Shown here: piece by piece, positions 25,325 through 37,394 of the stretch
Numbering within the stretch: position 1 is the first letter of the stretch
Layout of the letters: each line of letters opens with the position of its first letter
NCBI RefSeq assembly: GCF_022682495.2
Contig: NC_071388.1
Location: forward strand, 82,337,073 to 82,401,072
DNA length: 64,000 bases
Reading direction: 5' to 3'
From: Desmodus rotundus
Lineage: Eukaryota; Chordata; Mammalia; Chiroptera; Phyllostomidae
Made by a program: the position numbers and the translations under genes
Notes under the pieces: model-generated
Told to the model about the DNA's origin: nothing
Seen by the model: only the letters and a program-made list of their open reading frames with translations
Databases searched by the model: none

Positions 25325-25590
25325 AGAGCCAGCAGGGTGTGGTGTGGGGAACAAGACCGTGGGCACTGCATTCAGGCTGCACAGGTTTGAATTCCAGCTC
25401 TAACACACACCTGCTCTGTGGCCTCGGACAAGTTATTGAAACTCCATGTGCATCCACCTCTCTATCTGTGAAATGAGTAATAGTACTCGCTTTTTTATTG
25501 CTGTAAGGATTAAAAATGTTAAAATGCATAATTCATTTTTAAAAGTGTCTGGCATTTCTTAAGTACTCTGGAAGTGCTAGTAAAACTTTA
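25325..25590 (+). mobile_element. MIR SINE relic
   Basis: The words aggtttgaattccagctc, tgtggcctcggacaagtta, ctctatctgtgaaatgag, attgctgtaaggatta and gtgtctggcatttcttaagt follow MIR order on the plus strand. Confidence 0.85.
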
Positions 25591-26147
25591 AATACATGCG
25601 GTTATATGAGGTCTCAAGTGTGTCTAGGCTTCAATTTTGTATAACTGTTTGGATTCACTCACTGAGTTATGAAAAACTAAAAGATGCCAAGTTTGAGGAG
25701 ATATTAATGATTCTGATTACATATGTGTTGAGCTCAGTTCTCTTTGAGTCATCCAAGTGATGAGAAATGCAAGCATTTGGATGCACAGGTTGAAAGCTTA
25801 GGGTCTGAACTAAATTTGATGGTGGTGGTGGTGGGGAGAAGGTAGTCTCTGGAATACAGATGAAAACTGATACCATGGTCAGGGATGACAGTCCATAAGA
25901 GAAAGCCAATACAGGGAGAAAAAATGAGACATTTAATTAAAATTCAAAATGCAGTTTCCTTTTTGAAATATTTTTGAATCTTCTGGGCAGGCAGCTATAC
26001 CAGGAATCATTGTATGTGTATAGATCCTAAAGGCCATAGTCATCACTGGTTTGTGAGAAGTGGGATGGGTTACGAAACTGGATGCAGTCATTGGGAATAG
26101 AGCTGCTTCTTTTCTCTTTCATCAGCCTGGCATTGGGTAAATGTATA
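25591..26147. other. Unique sequence with a short GGT repeat
   Basis: Nothing recognised apart from a (GGT)n run near 25820-25836. Confidence 0.45.
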
Positions 26148-26822
26148 TGAGGTCTGTCTGGAAAAAGTCCAACCATTGTTAATGTAACATTTGCACGAAA
26201 TCAATGTAACCTGGCAGCCAAGGAGAGTGGACTGGGATATGCATGGGTTAACAATGACCGCTTCACTGTACTAGTCAGTGGGGGAGGTAGATGCCCTTGA
26301 GTGAGTATGTGCACTGTGTGGACATTGCATGCAAAATGACCGGGCAAGTAAATCAACAAATCTGCATCACATTGTGCATTAACCTTGAACATTCCTCCAT
26401 GGAAACTCTTCGGATGATTCAGAAGGCTGCAGCTATGGGCAACTGGTGATTGGCAGCTTCATTAGGACAATGTGCCCGCTCATGCATCACGTCTCGTGTA
26501 GAGTTTTTTGGTGAACCATCAAATCACCCAGGTGACTCAGCCCCCCCTACAGCCCAAAATCGGCACCCTGCAACTTCTGGCTTTTCCCAAAACTAAAATC
26601 ACCTTTGAAAAGGAAGAGATTTCAGACTATTGATGAGATTCAAGAAAATACAACGGGGCAGCTGATGGTGATTGGGAGAATTGTGTGAGGTCCCAAGTGC
26701 CTACTCTGAAGGGGACTGAGGTGTCATTGTCTTATGTACAATGATTCTTGTATCTTGTGACTTCTTCAATGAATGTCTCTATTTTTCATAGTACATGGAT
26801 GAATGCTTTCTGGACAGTCCTT
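26148..26822 (+). mobile_element. Internally deleted mariner transposon relic
   Basis: The ends are imperfect inverted repeats: gaggtctgtctggaaa on the left and, reverse-complemented, aaggactgtccagaaa on the right. On the plus strand the left coding part resembles the N-terminal helix region of mariner transposase (CITLCINLEHSSMETLRMIQ). It passes abruptly, near 26440, into the C-terminal catalytic part with the D-N-x-P-A-H motif (Asp codon 26466-26468) and PPYSP. The middle of the catalytic domain is therefore missing, giving about 675 bp against roughly 1.3 kb for intact mariners. The third catalytic Asp after PPYSP is replaced (LQLL in place of CDFF-type sequence), and stops are present. 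Confidence 0.8.
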
Positions 26823-29800
26823 GCCTCAGTCGTTTGGTTATGAGCCATAGCAGGTAGTTCTTGAAACTTTGGTCACAAGGTGTAACAGATTCAGACTTGG
26901 GAAAATCAAGGGCTAGTTGGATTAATGTATTGGAGTAGACTTATAAAATTGAATTAGAAAGGGAAAGATTAAGAATCAGGGATGGGGATTTCCACATATC
27001 ATAAATTACTTGTTTTGGGTTCATGAAGTCATACCTTTTGTGAATCCTCTGTAACTCCTTTGTGAGTTCTTAGGTACTCTGGGTATTTGAAATCTGTACT
27101 GGGTTTGGCCTGTATTGTTCCCTTTCTGCTTCCATTAGTTTATGTCAAAAACAATTTTTTCTTCCATTTTCCTGCCCATTGAATTTTCATTGTCTTATCT
27201 CCTGTTTCTAATGCAATAAAAATTCCTTTGAGGGTTTATTTTTTGTTAATAAATGTTAATGACAATAGAAATTAGAAAATAAGTTATGAAACTGTATGTG
27301 CCCCTAACTCCACTTCTCCAATGTGAAAGGGAGAAGCGGAGTTGGGGGATACACAGTTGAATCTTGTGTGTCTGAGATGCATAGAAAAGACACATGGGTG
27401 AAATTTTGAAATTAGGTAGATAGATGATAGATTTCAAGCAATTCCCTCACATGTTATTCAATGGGAAGCTAAACAATGTGCATAAGATGAACTGGGGAAA
27501 AGGTATTGGGGAGTGTGAAGGCGAATAGTAAGGAGAAGAAGTAATGCTCATGAAAGACAGTGGAGACAGACAACAAAGGAACTTTATTTGCCCTTTTCTC
27601 TCTCTTACCTACTTACCATTGCAGCAGTCCGCAGGCACGCCCTAAGGCAGCACGGATTCACACACCTCCCTGTACACATATACCTACAAACATACCGTAA
27701 ATCTAGCATCTGCCATTGGAAATGCTGATAATTATTAACATTATATGTGATCCTAATAAGTTGTGGGGTTTTTTTTTTTTTGTCAGTGAAATGCGTTTTT
27801 AATTTTAAGGTTAAGGTGTCTTAATTCAAGGAAAAAAAGATTTCTTAATTCTCACTTATTCTTCGAAATATATTTATAATCTTAATTCCCCATTTTTATT
27901 CAACATCCCCTTGTATGATGCCAACTAAACTTGCAATGATAGCAGCTAATCTTTAACATTTTGTGGCTGACCACCTGTGCCCATGCTGAGGACTGGCTCA
28001 CCAAAGTCTGAATGTTCTGAAAGGATGGTGGGCAAAGACCTCGTGTATTTTTGCTGGTCAGTTAGCAGTGACTGAAGCCTTTTTGAGTGTTAGCCTTCAG
28101 TCAGTCCAGAACTGTTAAAATGGACTTGGGAGTACTAACCACTTAGTGCTCTTTCCTGCTAGCCTATCAGAGAGAAGATACTGGGTGCTCAATGACATGG
28201 AAGCATTGTAATTAAAGGTGAGTTATTTTAGAGACATTCATAATATACAAAGGCTACTAAAATTTGAAAATGTACTGTGCTTGATATATATTTCTTTGAA
28301 ACAAATACCTTTGAGTTGAATACAGTAAGTGTCCTCTTATTTAAAAGACAATTGTGACTCTCACACTTGAATAAGGGATAATACAAAGGAGGAAATAGAC
28401 CCACATAATTTGAAGATGATGGAAAAGAATATTAAGAAATACATGGATACTGAATGAATGCATTATCAAGAAGATTCCAGAAAACAGAACATGTAAGGCA
28501 TTACAGCTGCTGCATAGAGACATTAAATTGATGATTGTTGGTGTGAACACATTAATACGTGCATGCTGACCCTGAGGCAAGGACACTAATCAATTCCAAC
28601 GCATGATTCTTATTTACTTACACCTATTTACACCTTTGATTCATTCTCTTCTTTCCCCTTGAAAGCGTTTCCTTCCCCATACTCTCACACAATATTTGCA
28701 TTTTTATCTCTCAGTGTTCTTCACTCCTGTTGACCAGTGCTTAACCCCTGTAGTGGAACCAGAGGTCTTCAGAACAAGCCTTTCTCCTTCTTTATACGCA
28801 CTTGCAACTTGAGGTATTCCACTTGTATCCAGCAGTGCTTTCTGTTTTGTTTTATTTTATAATTTCTCTACCTGAGAACCAATGCCCTCACATCCATATA
28901 TTAACATCATAAGCAGGATAAGGAGGAGGGAGAGGCAAGACAAGGAGGAATGAGACACAGGATTGAATTTTTTCATGGGCTACATGGGCAAATTTTTTTG
29001 CATACTGTCATTTTTGTAGACAGATGTACCAGGGAGTTATAATAAGATGGTGGATACACCATACTTCTGAGTAAAATTATTTAAATGTGTTCTAATAATT
29101 ACATATTTTCTCAGTGGGAAGTGTTTTCCTCACTTACCCCCTCCTTTTTTTCTTTTTTTTTGCCTTCTTTCTCTTTAATGCAGCTACCATTAATCACTTT
29201 CATAGATTTTCCCGTGGTTCCTCTGCAATTACCAGGCTATATCATATATCATAGATACTTTCTCTCTTGTTAAACTCACCATTTGACCTTCAGTCCTAAA
29301 TATTCGACTTGCCCATTTTCTACTAGTGACTGATTATTAATTCTATAGCCCTTCCCTTTTACATGCAGGTCAAAGTCATGACTTTACATGAAATCTTCCA
29401 ATCTGTTGCCAGATATGCCCCTCAGATAGTATGGTCATGTAATCCCATTCCATGAGCATTTCTAACTCATCCTTATTCTGAACAGAGTTGTTTTCCTGAA
29501 AGCCATGAATATGTAGGTTTCAATTGCAAGGCAATGTCAGGACAGCCAGTTGCATATTCTTTGGGCTCACATATTACAATTATTTGTGTTCAAGTCTATT
29601 TCAATTAACAAGTTATAAAGTCCTTGAGATAAGGCATTATGTTGTATTGGTATTCTTCTTTCCAATATTATATGCTGTGCCAAACTCTTATCAAACAATG
29701 AAGGAGACACCTGAATGAAACAATGAATGGGAGTTTTCCAGCGGTGTGAGTGGAGGGATAGGAATGGAATATCACATTCTTCTACATACAAATAAAGCTT

Positions 29801-29899
29801 CATTAAATGTTCAGGCAGAGCCCGAATAAACAACTATTATGAATCTTAACTGTTCTAATTGATCCAGTATGTCCAGACCAATATCTACACTTTATTTAA

Positions 29900-29903
<4 letters not shown>
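26823..29903. other. Unique sequence containing a hairpin
   Basis: No gene or transposon recognised in 3 kb apart from the hairpin at 27290-27358. T-runs occur near 27769-27781. Confidence 0.45.
27290..27358. other. 69-nt near-perfect hairpin
   Basis: The left arm (aactgt...ccccta actccacttctcc, 27290-27319) pairs with the right arm (ggagaagcggagttggggg...acagtt, 27330-27358) around a 10-nt loop, aatgtgaaag. The inner 19 bp have one G-T wobble and one A-C mismatch; the outer part has a small bulge. Size and shape are like a microRNA precursor or a very short foldback transposon. I do not recognise the arms as a known microRNA. Confidence 0.6.

Positions 29904-29953
<50 letters not shown>
29904..29953. 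repeat. (TA)n microsatellite
   Basis: About 25 TA units directly abutting the tail of the next SINE, so it probably grew from the SINE's A/T-rich tail. Confidence 0.95.
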
Positions 29954-29955
<2 letters not shown>

Positions 29956-30117
29956 ATTTTAGAGATAGGAGGGGAAAGAGAAAGAAAAAAAATCAATTTG
30001 TTTTTCTACTTATTTATGCACTCATTGGTTGCTTCTTGTATGTGCCTTGATGTGGGATTGAACCTGCAATATTGACCTATCAGGTCACTCTAACCAACTG
30101 AGCTACCCAACCAGGGC
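29954..30117 (-). mobile_element. Ves SINE, short variant
   Basis: Contains gattttagagataggag, tatttatgcactcattgg, tgtgggattgaacctgc and ctaaccaactgagctaccc, ending ccagggc. This subfamily differs from the more common one by its tatttatgcactcattg core and resembles the copies at 39752 and 52889. Confidence 0.85.
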
Positions 30118-30193
30118 ATCTAGAACAATTCCTACACTTTAAAAAAGAAAACCACATTCAGAGAATGCTCACACTACATATAGGAAAACTGTA

Positions 30194-30406
30194 GTTTTTA
30201 AAAAGATTTTATGTTTATTTATTTTTAGAGAGAGGGTAAGGGAGGGAGAAAGAGAGGGAGAGAAACATCAATGTGTGGTTGCCTCTCATGCACCCCTGCT
30301 GGGGACCTGGTCCACAATCCAGGCATGTGCCCTGACTGGGAATCAAACCAGTGACCCTTTGGTTCATAGCCCTTCACTCGATCCATGGAGCCATACCAGC
30401 CAGGGC
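30194..30406 (-). mobile_element. Ves SINE with target duplication
   Basis: A typical copy with gggagagaaacatcaatgtg, ggacctggtccacaatccag and ccagccagggc. Near-identical flanks aggaaaactgta (30182-30193) and agaaaaactgta (30408-30419) are the target duplication. It lies 77 bp after another SINE. Confidence 0.92.
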
Positions 30407-30420
30407 TAGAAAAACTGTAT

Positions 30421-31631
30421 TTGTCTCTTATAACCAGATGGTATAAATGGAAAAAAAATCTCTGCTGACTCCATCAACAGTGAAAATGAGTCTATCTTGT
30501 GTTTATACATAGGTAAACCCATTTTTTATCATTATTTGTTTTTATAACTAATAACAGGCTCTTTTTGCCTACATACAAGGATGACAATAACAAAGGAAAC
30601 AATCACAGAAAAATGTAGCTTATACAAAATACTACTATCTTTACCATGCATTAAAGGTAATTGCAGTAAATTGATATTGCCCTTAAAATCAAGTCTTTGT
30701 CCCAGTGCTCCAGAAGAAAGAGCAGATTTATTGCATGGTTTCTGCTTTGCAACGAAAGGGAATCATTAACAATTTAGTTAGACCACTTAAACTTATTTAA
30801 TAATTTAAAATGTTAAAGTCCTTTGTAGATTTTCTAGTTAATAGAATTAACCTATAGTATAATTAGACATGTCTGAATTAAAGTCCTTTTTCAATGATAA
30901 TACCTGCGATGGAAGTCATCTTCATGGATAAAGAGATTAATATTCACATTAATGGTAAATGTGTCATCAGAACCGCATTTATTCTTTTGGTCTTTTATCC
31001 CTGAAGGATCTTATAGCTGAGTAGATTTGGAGATTTTCCCTTTCTCATCAACAATTTTGTGTCTTTTAAAAAAAATTCAAGGAATGTTGGCTTTCATCAT
31101 AATTTTCCAATTAGAGCTTTAATGACAAAATTCTGTCTTGTCTTTTTCCTGCTGCTATTAGAAAATGCAGGGATGACACAAACAAACACAGTAGAATCTT
31201 TCCAACTAGCTTGAAAATTGGCAAAGACGTTTCAAAAAAATCAATCAGATCAGTGTGAATTGGCTACACTGATTTTCTGAAGATGATCTAGATATGCCCA
31301 GAATTTCTCTCTTTTAGGTTTTCTTCCTCAGAGTACAGATGCCTCCAGATCCCCAGTTATGTTTTAACGAAAGTGTACTTAATTATCAGTTTCTAATATT
31401 TATACAAATACATATATATGTGCACACATTTTTCATGTCTTTTTTCTCAGTTTTATATTAACTTATAGGTTTCCCTAGAAGTTCCTTGTGTCCTCACTTC
31501 CTCAAAGTTCTTTTTTGCATCGTGTGTGCTCTCTGTGCAGGCGAACACCATCTCAGTGGGTGACCCTGAATCTCCTTTATTTGCCATTGTAGGCAGACAT
31601 TTTCTTCTCTGGAAATCTTTCAAATTCTTGC
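30421..31631. other. Unique sequence
   Basis: No gene or repeat recognised. The part near 30640-30770 is repeat-free with several TTAA/ATTA cores but is not otherwise distinctive. Confidence 0.4.
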
Positions 31632-31642
31632 TCCTGAAACTT

Positions 31643-31854
31643 AAAAAAAATATTTTATTTATTTATTTTTAGAGAGAGAGGAAGGGAGGGAGAAAGAGAG
31701 GGAGAGAAACATCAATGTGTGGTTGCCTCTCATGCGCCCTCTACTGGGGACCTGGACTGCAATGGAGGTTTGTGCCCTGACTGGGAATTGAACTGGTGAC
31801 CCTTTGGTTCACAGGCCGGCACTCAATCCACTGAACCACACCAGCCAGGGCTGT
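31643..31854 (-). mobile_element. Ves SINE with target duplication
   Basis: A typical copy. Exact flanks tcctgaaactt at 31632-31642 and 31855-31865 define the insertion. A minus-strand frame of 61 codons across it is not a gene. Confidence 0.93.
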
Positions 31855-31865
31855 TCCTGAAACTT

Positions 31866-33050
31866 TTTGGCCTAAGAGAACTCTATACAACTTAAGCTCA
31901 TGATTTAATTCAGTACAGTAACACAAACTATATACATCTGAGTTTAAAATTAGAGGTTAATATTGTGTTATAAAATAGTCATGTTATTATTAGCTGATCT
32001 ATGAACTCCTTTGCATTCTTCTGGTCACCCAGAACTAAGTGTACATGACTTCTAGACACTGTAAGCAAGCAAACAAACAAACAAAACTATATATTACCTA
32101 AAACTCCCTGGGATGGAGAATGCTAGTGTTATTTACTCGTCATCTTAAGTTCTTGGTGGCCAATCAGATGTAGCATGACCTTCTTCTGCATTTCAGGGTT
32201 TCTTTGTTTATACAATTTCACTTGTTCTGCTTTGTATCACATTTATATTATTTTTAGATATATATTATAGTCTACAGCAAACTTATAATTCCACATAGGA
32301 ACTTTGTTATCAATATTGTGTACCTTATATAATGAATAATTTCATACTTGAGCTTCACAATTTTTGTTGTGAAGATCAAGTAAAATAAATCATATAAAGA
32401 TAATTTATTTTTTTGATAAAGCATAACTGGTTGTATAATTGCAATGTATCCCAACATCTATTGAATATATGTTGACTATGTAATTTGTGTTTTTTTAATT
32501 TAAAAGTAGATGCATAAACAGAAAGATAATTGATCTGTATTCAATTTTAATCCTCATAAGCTGATCAAGTATTTCCATTTACTAATGAAGAAAATGAAGT
32601 TTCAGGAGATCAGGAAAATGCTGAAGTCTACAGTATAGATATCTGTCCTTCATCCTCTTCCACAGCTACTGAAGTTAATAGTCATGTTTTTTTTTTGAAA
32701 TCATTTTTAATTTCACTTAAAATAATAACATCAACTTGGGGGAAATCTATTTGAAGAGATTTGGAGACCAAGCAAGCCAGAGAAGCACTAAATGGTTAAG
32801 TCGCTGACGAGTGTGGAATATATGGAGGTAAGCCCTGCATCAGCTACACTTTCTGACCCTCAGGACATTTGCCATTTCAAATCAAGTGGAATGGAGAAGA
32901 AATTGAAAGTTGTGTAAATAAAGCTTGTGGAAGCTTCTTCTGACTGAGAAGAAAAAGACTAGATTTTTTGGCCTTACTAAAACAGTCAGTATTTGAGAAA
33001 ACAGGTTTCCAGACTATGATACTGTGATTTATAATGAAAAAATAAATATA
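31866..33050. other. Unique sequence with a short (AAAC)n run
   Basis: An (AAAC)n tract lies near 32066-32086. Nothing else is recognised. Confidence 0.45.
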
Positions 33051-33054
33051 GGTG

Positions 33055-34760
33055 ATTTTCATCCCTGTTCCTGGCAGCAGCTACTAATACCCACGTAATT
33101 TCTTATGTGATAAGAGCAATAGTAGCATCTTTTGTTACAATATTTCTTACTTTGTCCTGAGTTCCTGAAATAGCTCTAGAGAAACAAAGAGCAATGTGAA
33201 AGAATTGTGTTTTGTTATTCATAACAGGCCCTTTCACCCACACCTTAGTTGATGTTAATGAGGAGGTTTTCCAGAGATCCATAGATGGCGATGGGGCAGG
33301 TTGTCTAGGGAACCACCCTGTGATTACACCTATGGAGCTTTCTGCCCTGTTCCGGATCTCTGCACTAAGGCACTCTGGAGAAGGACTGAAGGTTGAATGA
33401 ATCACCAATGGACGTTGATTTAATTAATCCTGCCTAACTGATGAAGCCTCTAAAAAAATCCTTAGCAACAGGATTTGGAGAGCTTCTAGGTCAGTGAAGA
33501 CTTGGAATCACTGGGAGGGCCTAGAAAGGGCATGAAGTTCTCCATCCCTTCCAACTACCTTCCTCTGTGCATCTCTTATCTGGCTATTTCTGAACTGTAT
33601 CCTTTTATAATAAATCAGTAACCAAATCGGTAAACTGTTTTTCCTGAGTTTAGTGAGCTGCTGCAACAAAGTATCCAACCAGAGAAGAGGGTTCTGGGAA
33701 ACACCAATGTACAGCCAATTGGTCAGTAGTACAAGTGACAACCTGGGACTTGGAATTGGCAACTGTAGTGGGGTCAGGTTTATGAAACTGAGTCCTAAGT
33801 CTGTGGGATCTGTGCTAACCTCAGGTCAATAGTGTCTGAATTGAATTGGTTTCCTGTGGAAGTGGGGCTCCTTCATGAGATCACGAGAAAATCATTTCAC
33901 AGACCCACACGAGGGAGATTGTGGTATGGCAAGATTTATTCAGGTGCAGAGAGAAGGCTACCTTTGAATTCCCAGTGTTCCCTTTCCATTGGTCCCACCG
34001 TGGAAAATCAGGGCCAGAATCAGGCCAATGTCCAGAGATTCTATACCATATTAAAGCTTAGTCCTTTTCTTTCACCATCTGGCTAGCTTAGCTTGTGTTC
34101 TTGTCTGCTATCCTTTGCTGTGCTGTTATACCCAAGCTCCCACCTGGAGCCTGCATTTGGAGTGTGTGCAGCTTCCAACCATATGCCTGCTAGGGCCACA
34201 TGGTTGCTTTGGATAAAAAACTCCCAAAGACCCAATGACTTAGGCAAGTTCATGTTTCTGATGGGGGTGGGACGTGGAGAGAGTGAGAGAGAGAGGGAGG
34301 GAGCTTTGTTCCCTGGGATTTTATTATCTCAGGCTTGGGAAGGACCAGGGACTTTTTCAAAATAAACAATGAATTTCTCAAGCTTTTGGGCTTCTGATGG
34401 GTCCATCTTTCAACCAATCCCTTCTTTCCTCAGGCTAGATTGACAGGCCTCTATGATTGTCATTTTGACTTCTATTGTACATGTTCTCACCTCCCCCTTT
34501 ATTGTCTGATCTCTTTCCCCAGTGATCTGCAGGGAACAGACTGGTGGTTCCCTGGGGAGTGTGTGAAGTTGTAACTCCCTGATGAAACAATAATGTCTGA
34601 TTCCATTTGCTCTCCTCTTTTGTTAATATCCAGCTACCTACACTAACAAATTGAATTGTAAGACACCCAGATAGGGTCCACAGAGAACTGGAGACCTGCT
34701 TGGTGTGGGAACCCCACACACCTCTAAAGTGAAAGACTCTGTAAGTAGACAATAGTTTTT
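33055..34760 (+). mobile_element. Old mammalian LTR (probably ERVL-type), split by a younger LTR
   Basis: The parts at 33055-33846 and 34649-34760 read as one LTR-like unit I recall from other mammals: ctgatgaagcctctaaaa, ccttttataataaatcag (polyadenylation region near 33606-33616), gacaacctgggacttgg, then after the insertion attgaattgtaagacaccc and cttggtgtgggaaccccac. I cannot name the subfamily with confidence and the outer ends are approximate. A plus-strand frame at 33212-33400 lies in it and is not a gene. Confidence 0.5.
33847..34648 (-). mobile_element. Solo LTR, about 800 bp, inside the older LTR
   Basis: On the minus strand it begins TGTTAGTG and ends GAAACCA. It has a TATA-like tttaatat and an AATAAA at 33935-33940 followed by a short R/U5, which fits U3-R-U5. 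The flanks carry aattgaat on both sides (33839-33846 and 34649-34656). The target already contains a gaattgaattg repeat, so the true duplication could be 4-8 bp. No internal retroviral genes. Confidence 0.65.
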
Positions 34761-34764
34761 TCTT

Positions 34765-35188
34765 TCATAGGCCAAAAACATTCTGATTGCATTTTTTTTC
34801 CCCTTAAGATAATTGGTGATTTCTAAGCTGTCCATGTTTGGTACAAGAAAAAAAAACAAGCAAGCAAATGATGATGGTGATACTGATGAGGAAGATGATG
34901 ATAATGATAATTATAAATAAAATAAAACTGACAAATCTGATGAAAGGCTAAAAATCCAAACAAACTTTTCTTCTGAAAATAATCTCTCATAATATTCTGA
35001 GATTTATCATTGAAATTTCTTAATCTTAGTTTATATTAACTATTTGCTTATATTCTCAGTCTGACAGAAGAAACTGCTATTCTCTCTATAGTTTGTTATA
35101 TGTGACCTCAGCATTTAATATAAATTAATTAATATTCCAGGTAATATGATCAAATGAATAAAATCAAGAGATAAAAATAAATTGATAG
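34765..35188. other. Unique sequence with a GAT-rich tract
   Basis: A gatgatgatgataatgataa-type tract lies near 34868-34912. Nothing else is recognised. Confidence 0.5.
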
Positions 35189-35197
35189 AAACTTACA

Positions 35198-37385
35198 GTC
35201 AAGATGGTAGAGTAGGCAGAGACAGCTTGCCTGTTCACAAACCATATCAAAATTACAACTAAAATATTGAACAACCATCACTCAAAGCAGCCAGAGATCC
35301 AGCTGAATGGAAATCTGACAGCTACGGAATTAAAGAAACCACATCCATCCAGACTGAGCTGGGAAGCTGTGCCATATCTGAGACTCCATCAACCTGGTTA
35401 ACACTGTTTGACCCATTTTGGAGATCCCCAGAGACTCCTGCTCACCCAAATTATGGCACACCCAAGCTGCTTTTTCATACGAATGGCTGGTCTTGGCTCA
35501 TGCTTCACAACTTCCTAAATCCTATCAAATAAGCAACATCTGGTGTCATTGAGCCACAGGCCCAGCACTAGCAGATTCCAACCTAGATTCACAGCAAGGT
35601 TTTGCCTGTGAATCTCCAAGCATAGCACAAGTATCATCCATTTCAGATTGCTTTATAGCTTAGACAGGATGGCCCTGGGCAAAACACAGGTGGAGACTGA
35701 ACTTGGCCTACACTGTCTGGGAAACCCCAGGGCCAATGCACCCAATGGACAGCTACAGACCACACCAGAGCACCACTACCTGGCCCCTGAACAGCTCAAC
35801 CTCCACAGAGAGTAGAGGTTGGTGGTAAGTGGTCATAGCCAATCCTTTCAGCTGACTGGCCTGGGTAAATCCCTCCTATTGATCTACCAATAGCAACCAA
35901 GGCTCAACTATAAGAAAAGGGTATATTTGGCCCACACAAAGGGTATACCTCGAGTACCCAGCTTGGGTGATAGGGGAGGCTGTGCCACTGGACTCGACAG
36001 GACACCTACTACATTAGGCCACACTGCTAAGACACGAAGTCAAAGCAGCTCTACCTAATACACAGAAATAAATGCAGGGGGGCTGCCAAAATGAGTTGAT
36101 GAAGGAAACATGGCCTAAATTAAAGAATAGATCAAAACTCCTAAGGAGCTAAATGAAATGGAGATAAGTAATCTAGCAGATGTAGAGTTCAAAACACTGA
36201 TTATAACAATGCTCAAGGAACTTAGTGAGGACCTCAGCAGCATAAAAAAGGATCTAGTCCGAAATGAAGGATTCACTACTTGAAATAAAGAACAATTTAA
36301 GGGAAGCAAAAGTAGAGTGGTGAAACCAAGAATCAAATAAATGATTTGGAACATAAGGAAGAAAAACACAACCAATCAGAACAACAAGAAGAAAAAAGAA
36401 TCCAAACAAATGAGGATGGTTGAAGCAGCCTCTGGTACAATTTTAAGAGGTTCAACATTCACATCATAGTGGTGCCAGAAGGAGAAGGGAAAGAGCAAGA
36501 AATTGGAAATCTATCTGAAAAAATAATGAAAGAAAAGTTCCCTAATTTGGTGAGGGAAATAGTCATGCAAGTCCAGGAAGCAAAGAGAGTCCCAAACAAG
36601 ATAGATGAATAACAATAAAAATTTTAAAAAAAATCTTAAAAAAAAAGAGTCCCACTCCAAGACACATCATAATTAAAATGCCAAAGGTTAAAGATAAAGA
36701 AAGAATCTTAAAAGCAGCAAGAGAAAAGAAGTGAGTTACATACAGGGGAGTTCCCATAAGACTGTCAGCTGATTTCTCAGAAGAAACTTTGCAGGCTCAA
36801 AGGCATTGGCAAGAAATACTCAAAGTCATGGAAAGCATGGACCTACATCAAGACTGCTGTACCCGGCAAATCTATCATTTCGAATCCAAGGGCAGATACA
36901 GAACTTCTCAGACAAGAAAAAAACTAAAAGAGTTCACTACCACCAAACCATTATTATATGAAATGCTAAAGGGATTTATTTAAGAAAAAAAATCAAAACT
37001 ATGAACAATGAAATAGCAAAAAATACAAATCTATCAACAATTGAATCTAAATAAAAACAAACAAATAAAGCAAACAAGAATAACAGAGACAGTACTATGG
37101 ATGCAAAGAGCATTTAATGGTTGCCAGATGGGAGGGAAGGTGTGGGAAAAGAGGTAAAGGGGTTAAAAAGTGCAAATAGGTAGTTATGGAATAGCCACAG
37201 GGATGTACAGCATAGTATAGGAAATGGAGCAGCCAAAGAACTTATACACCAGACCCATGGACATGAATAATGGTGGGAGATTGACTGAGGGAGCCGGGGT
37301 GCTGGGTGGAAGGGGGACAAAGGGGGAAAAGTTAGAACAACTATTATAGCAGAATCAATAAAATATAATTAAAATCAATAGAAGT
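35198..37385 (+). mobile_element. Half-L1 (HAL1-like): L1 5' UTR + ORF1 + 3' tail, no ORF2
   Basis: It begins agtcaagatggtagagtag, the L1 5' UTR start shared with the copy at 16378-18935, and carries about 0.9 kb of 5' UTR. ORF1 spans roughly 36095-36983, with the typical RNA-binding part (CCAAAGGTTAAAGATAAAGA coding KVKDKE; VPIRLSADFS; LQAQRHWQEI; TTKPLLYEMLKG) and a TAA stop at 36981-36983. Several earlier stops, and an A-rich insert near 36605-36647, show ORF1 is dead. Only about 400 bp of purine-rich tail follows, ending agaacaactattatagcaga...aataaaatataatt; no endonuclease or reverse transcriptase is present. Flanks aaacttaca (35189-35197 and 37386-37394) mark a target duplication, so the ORF1-only structure was copied as a unit. 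Confidence 0.8.
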
Positions 37386-37394
37386 AAACTTACA

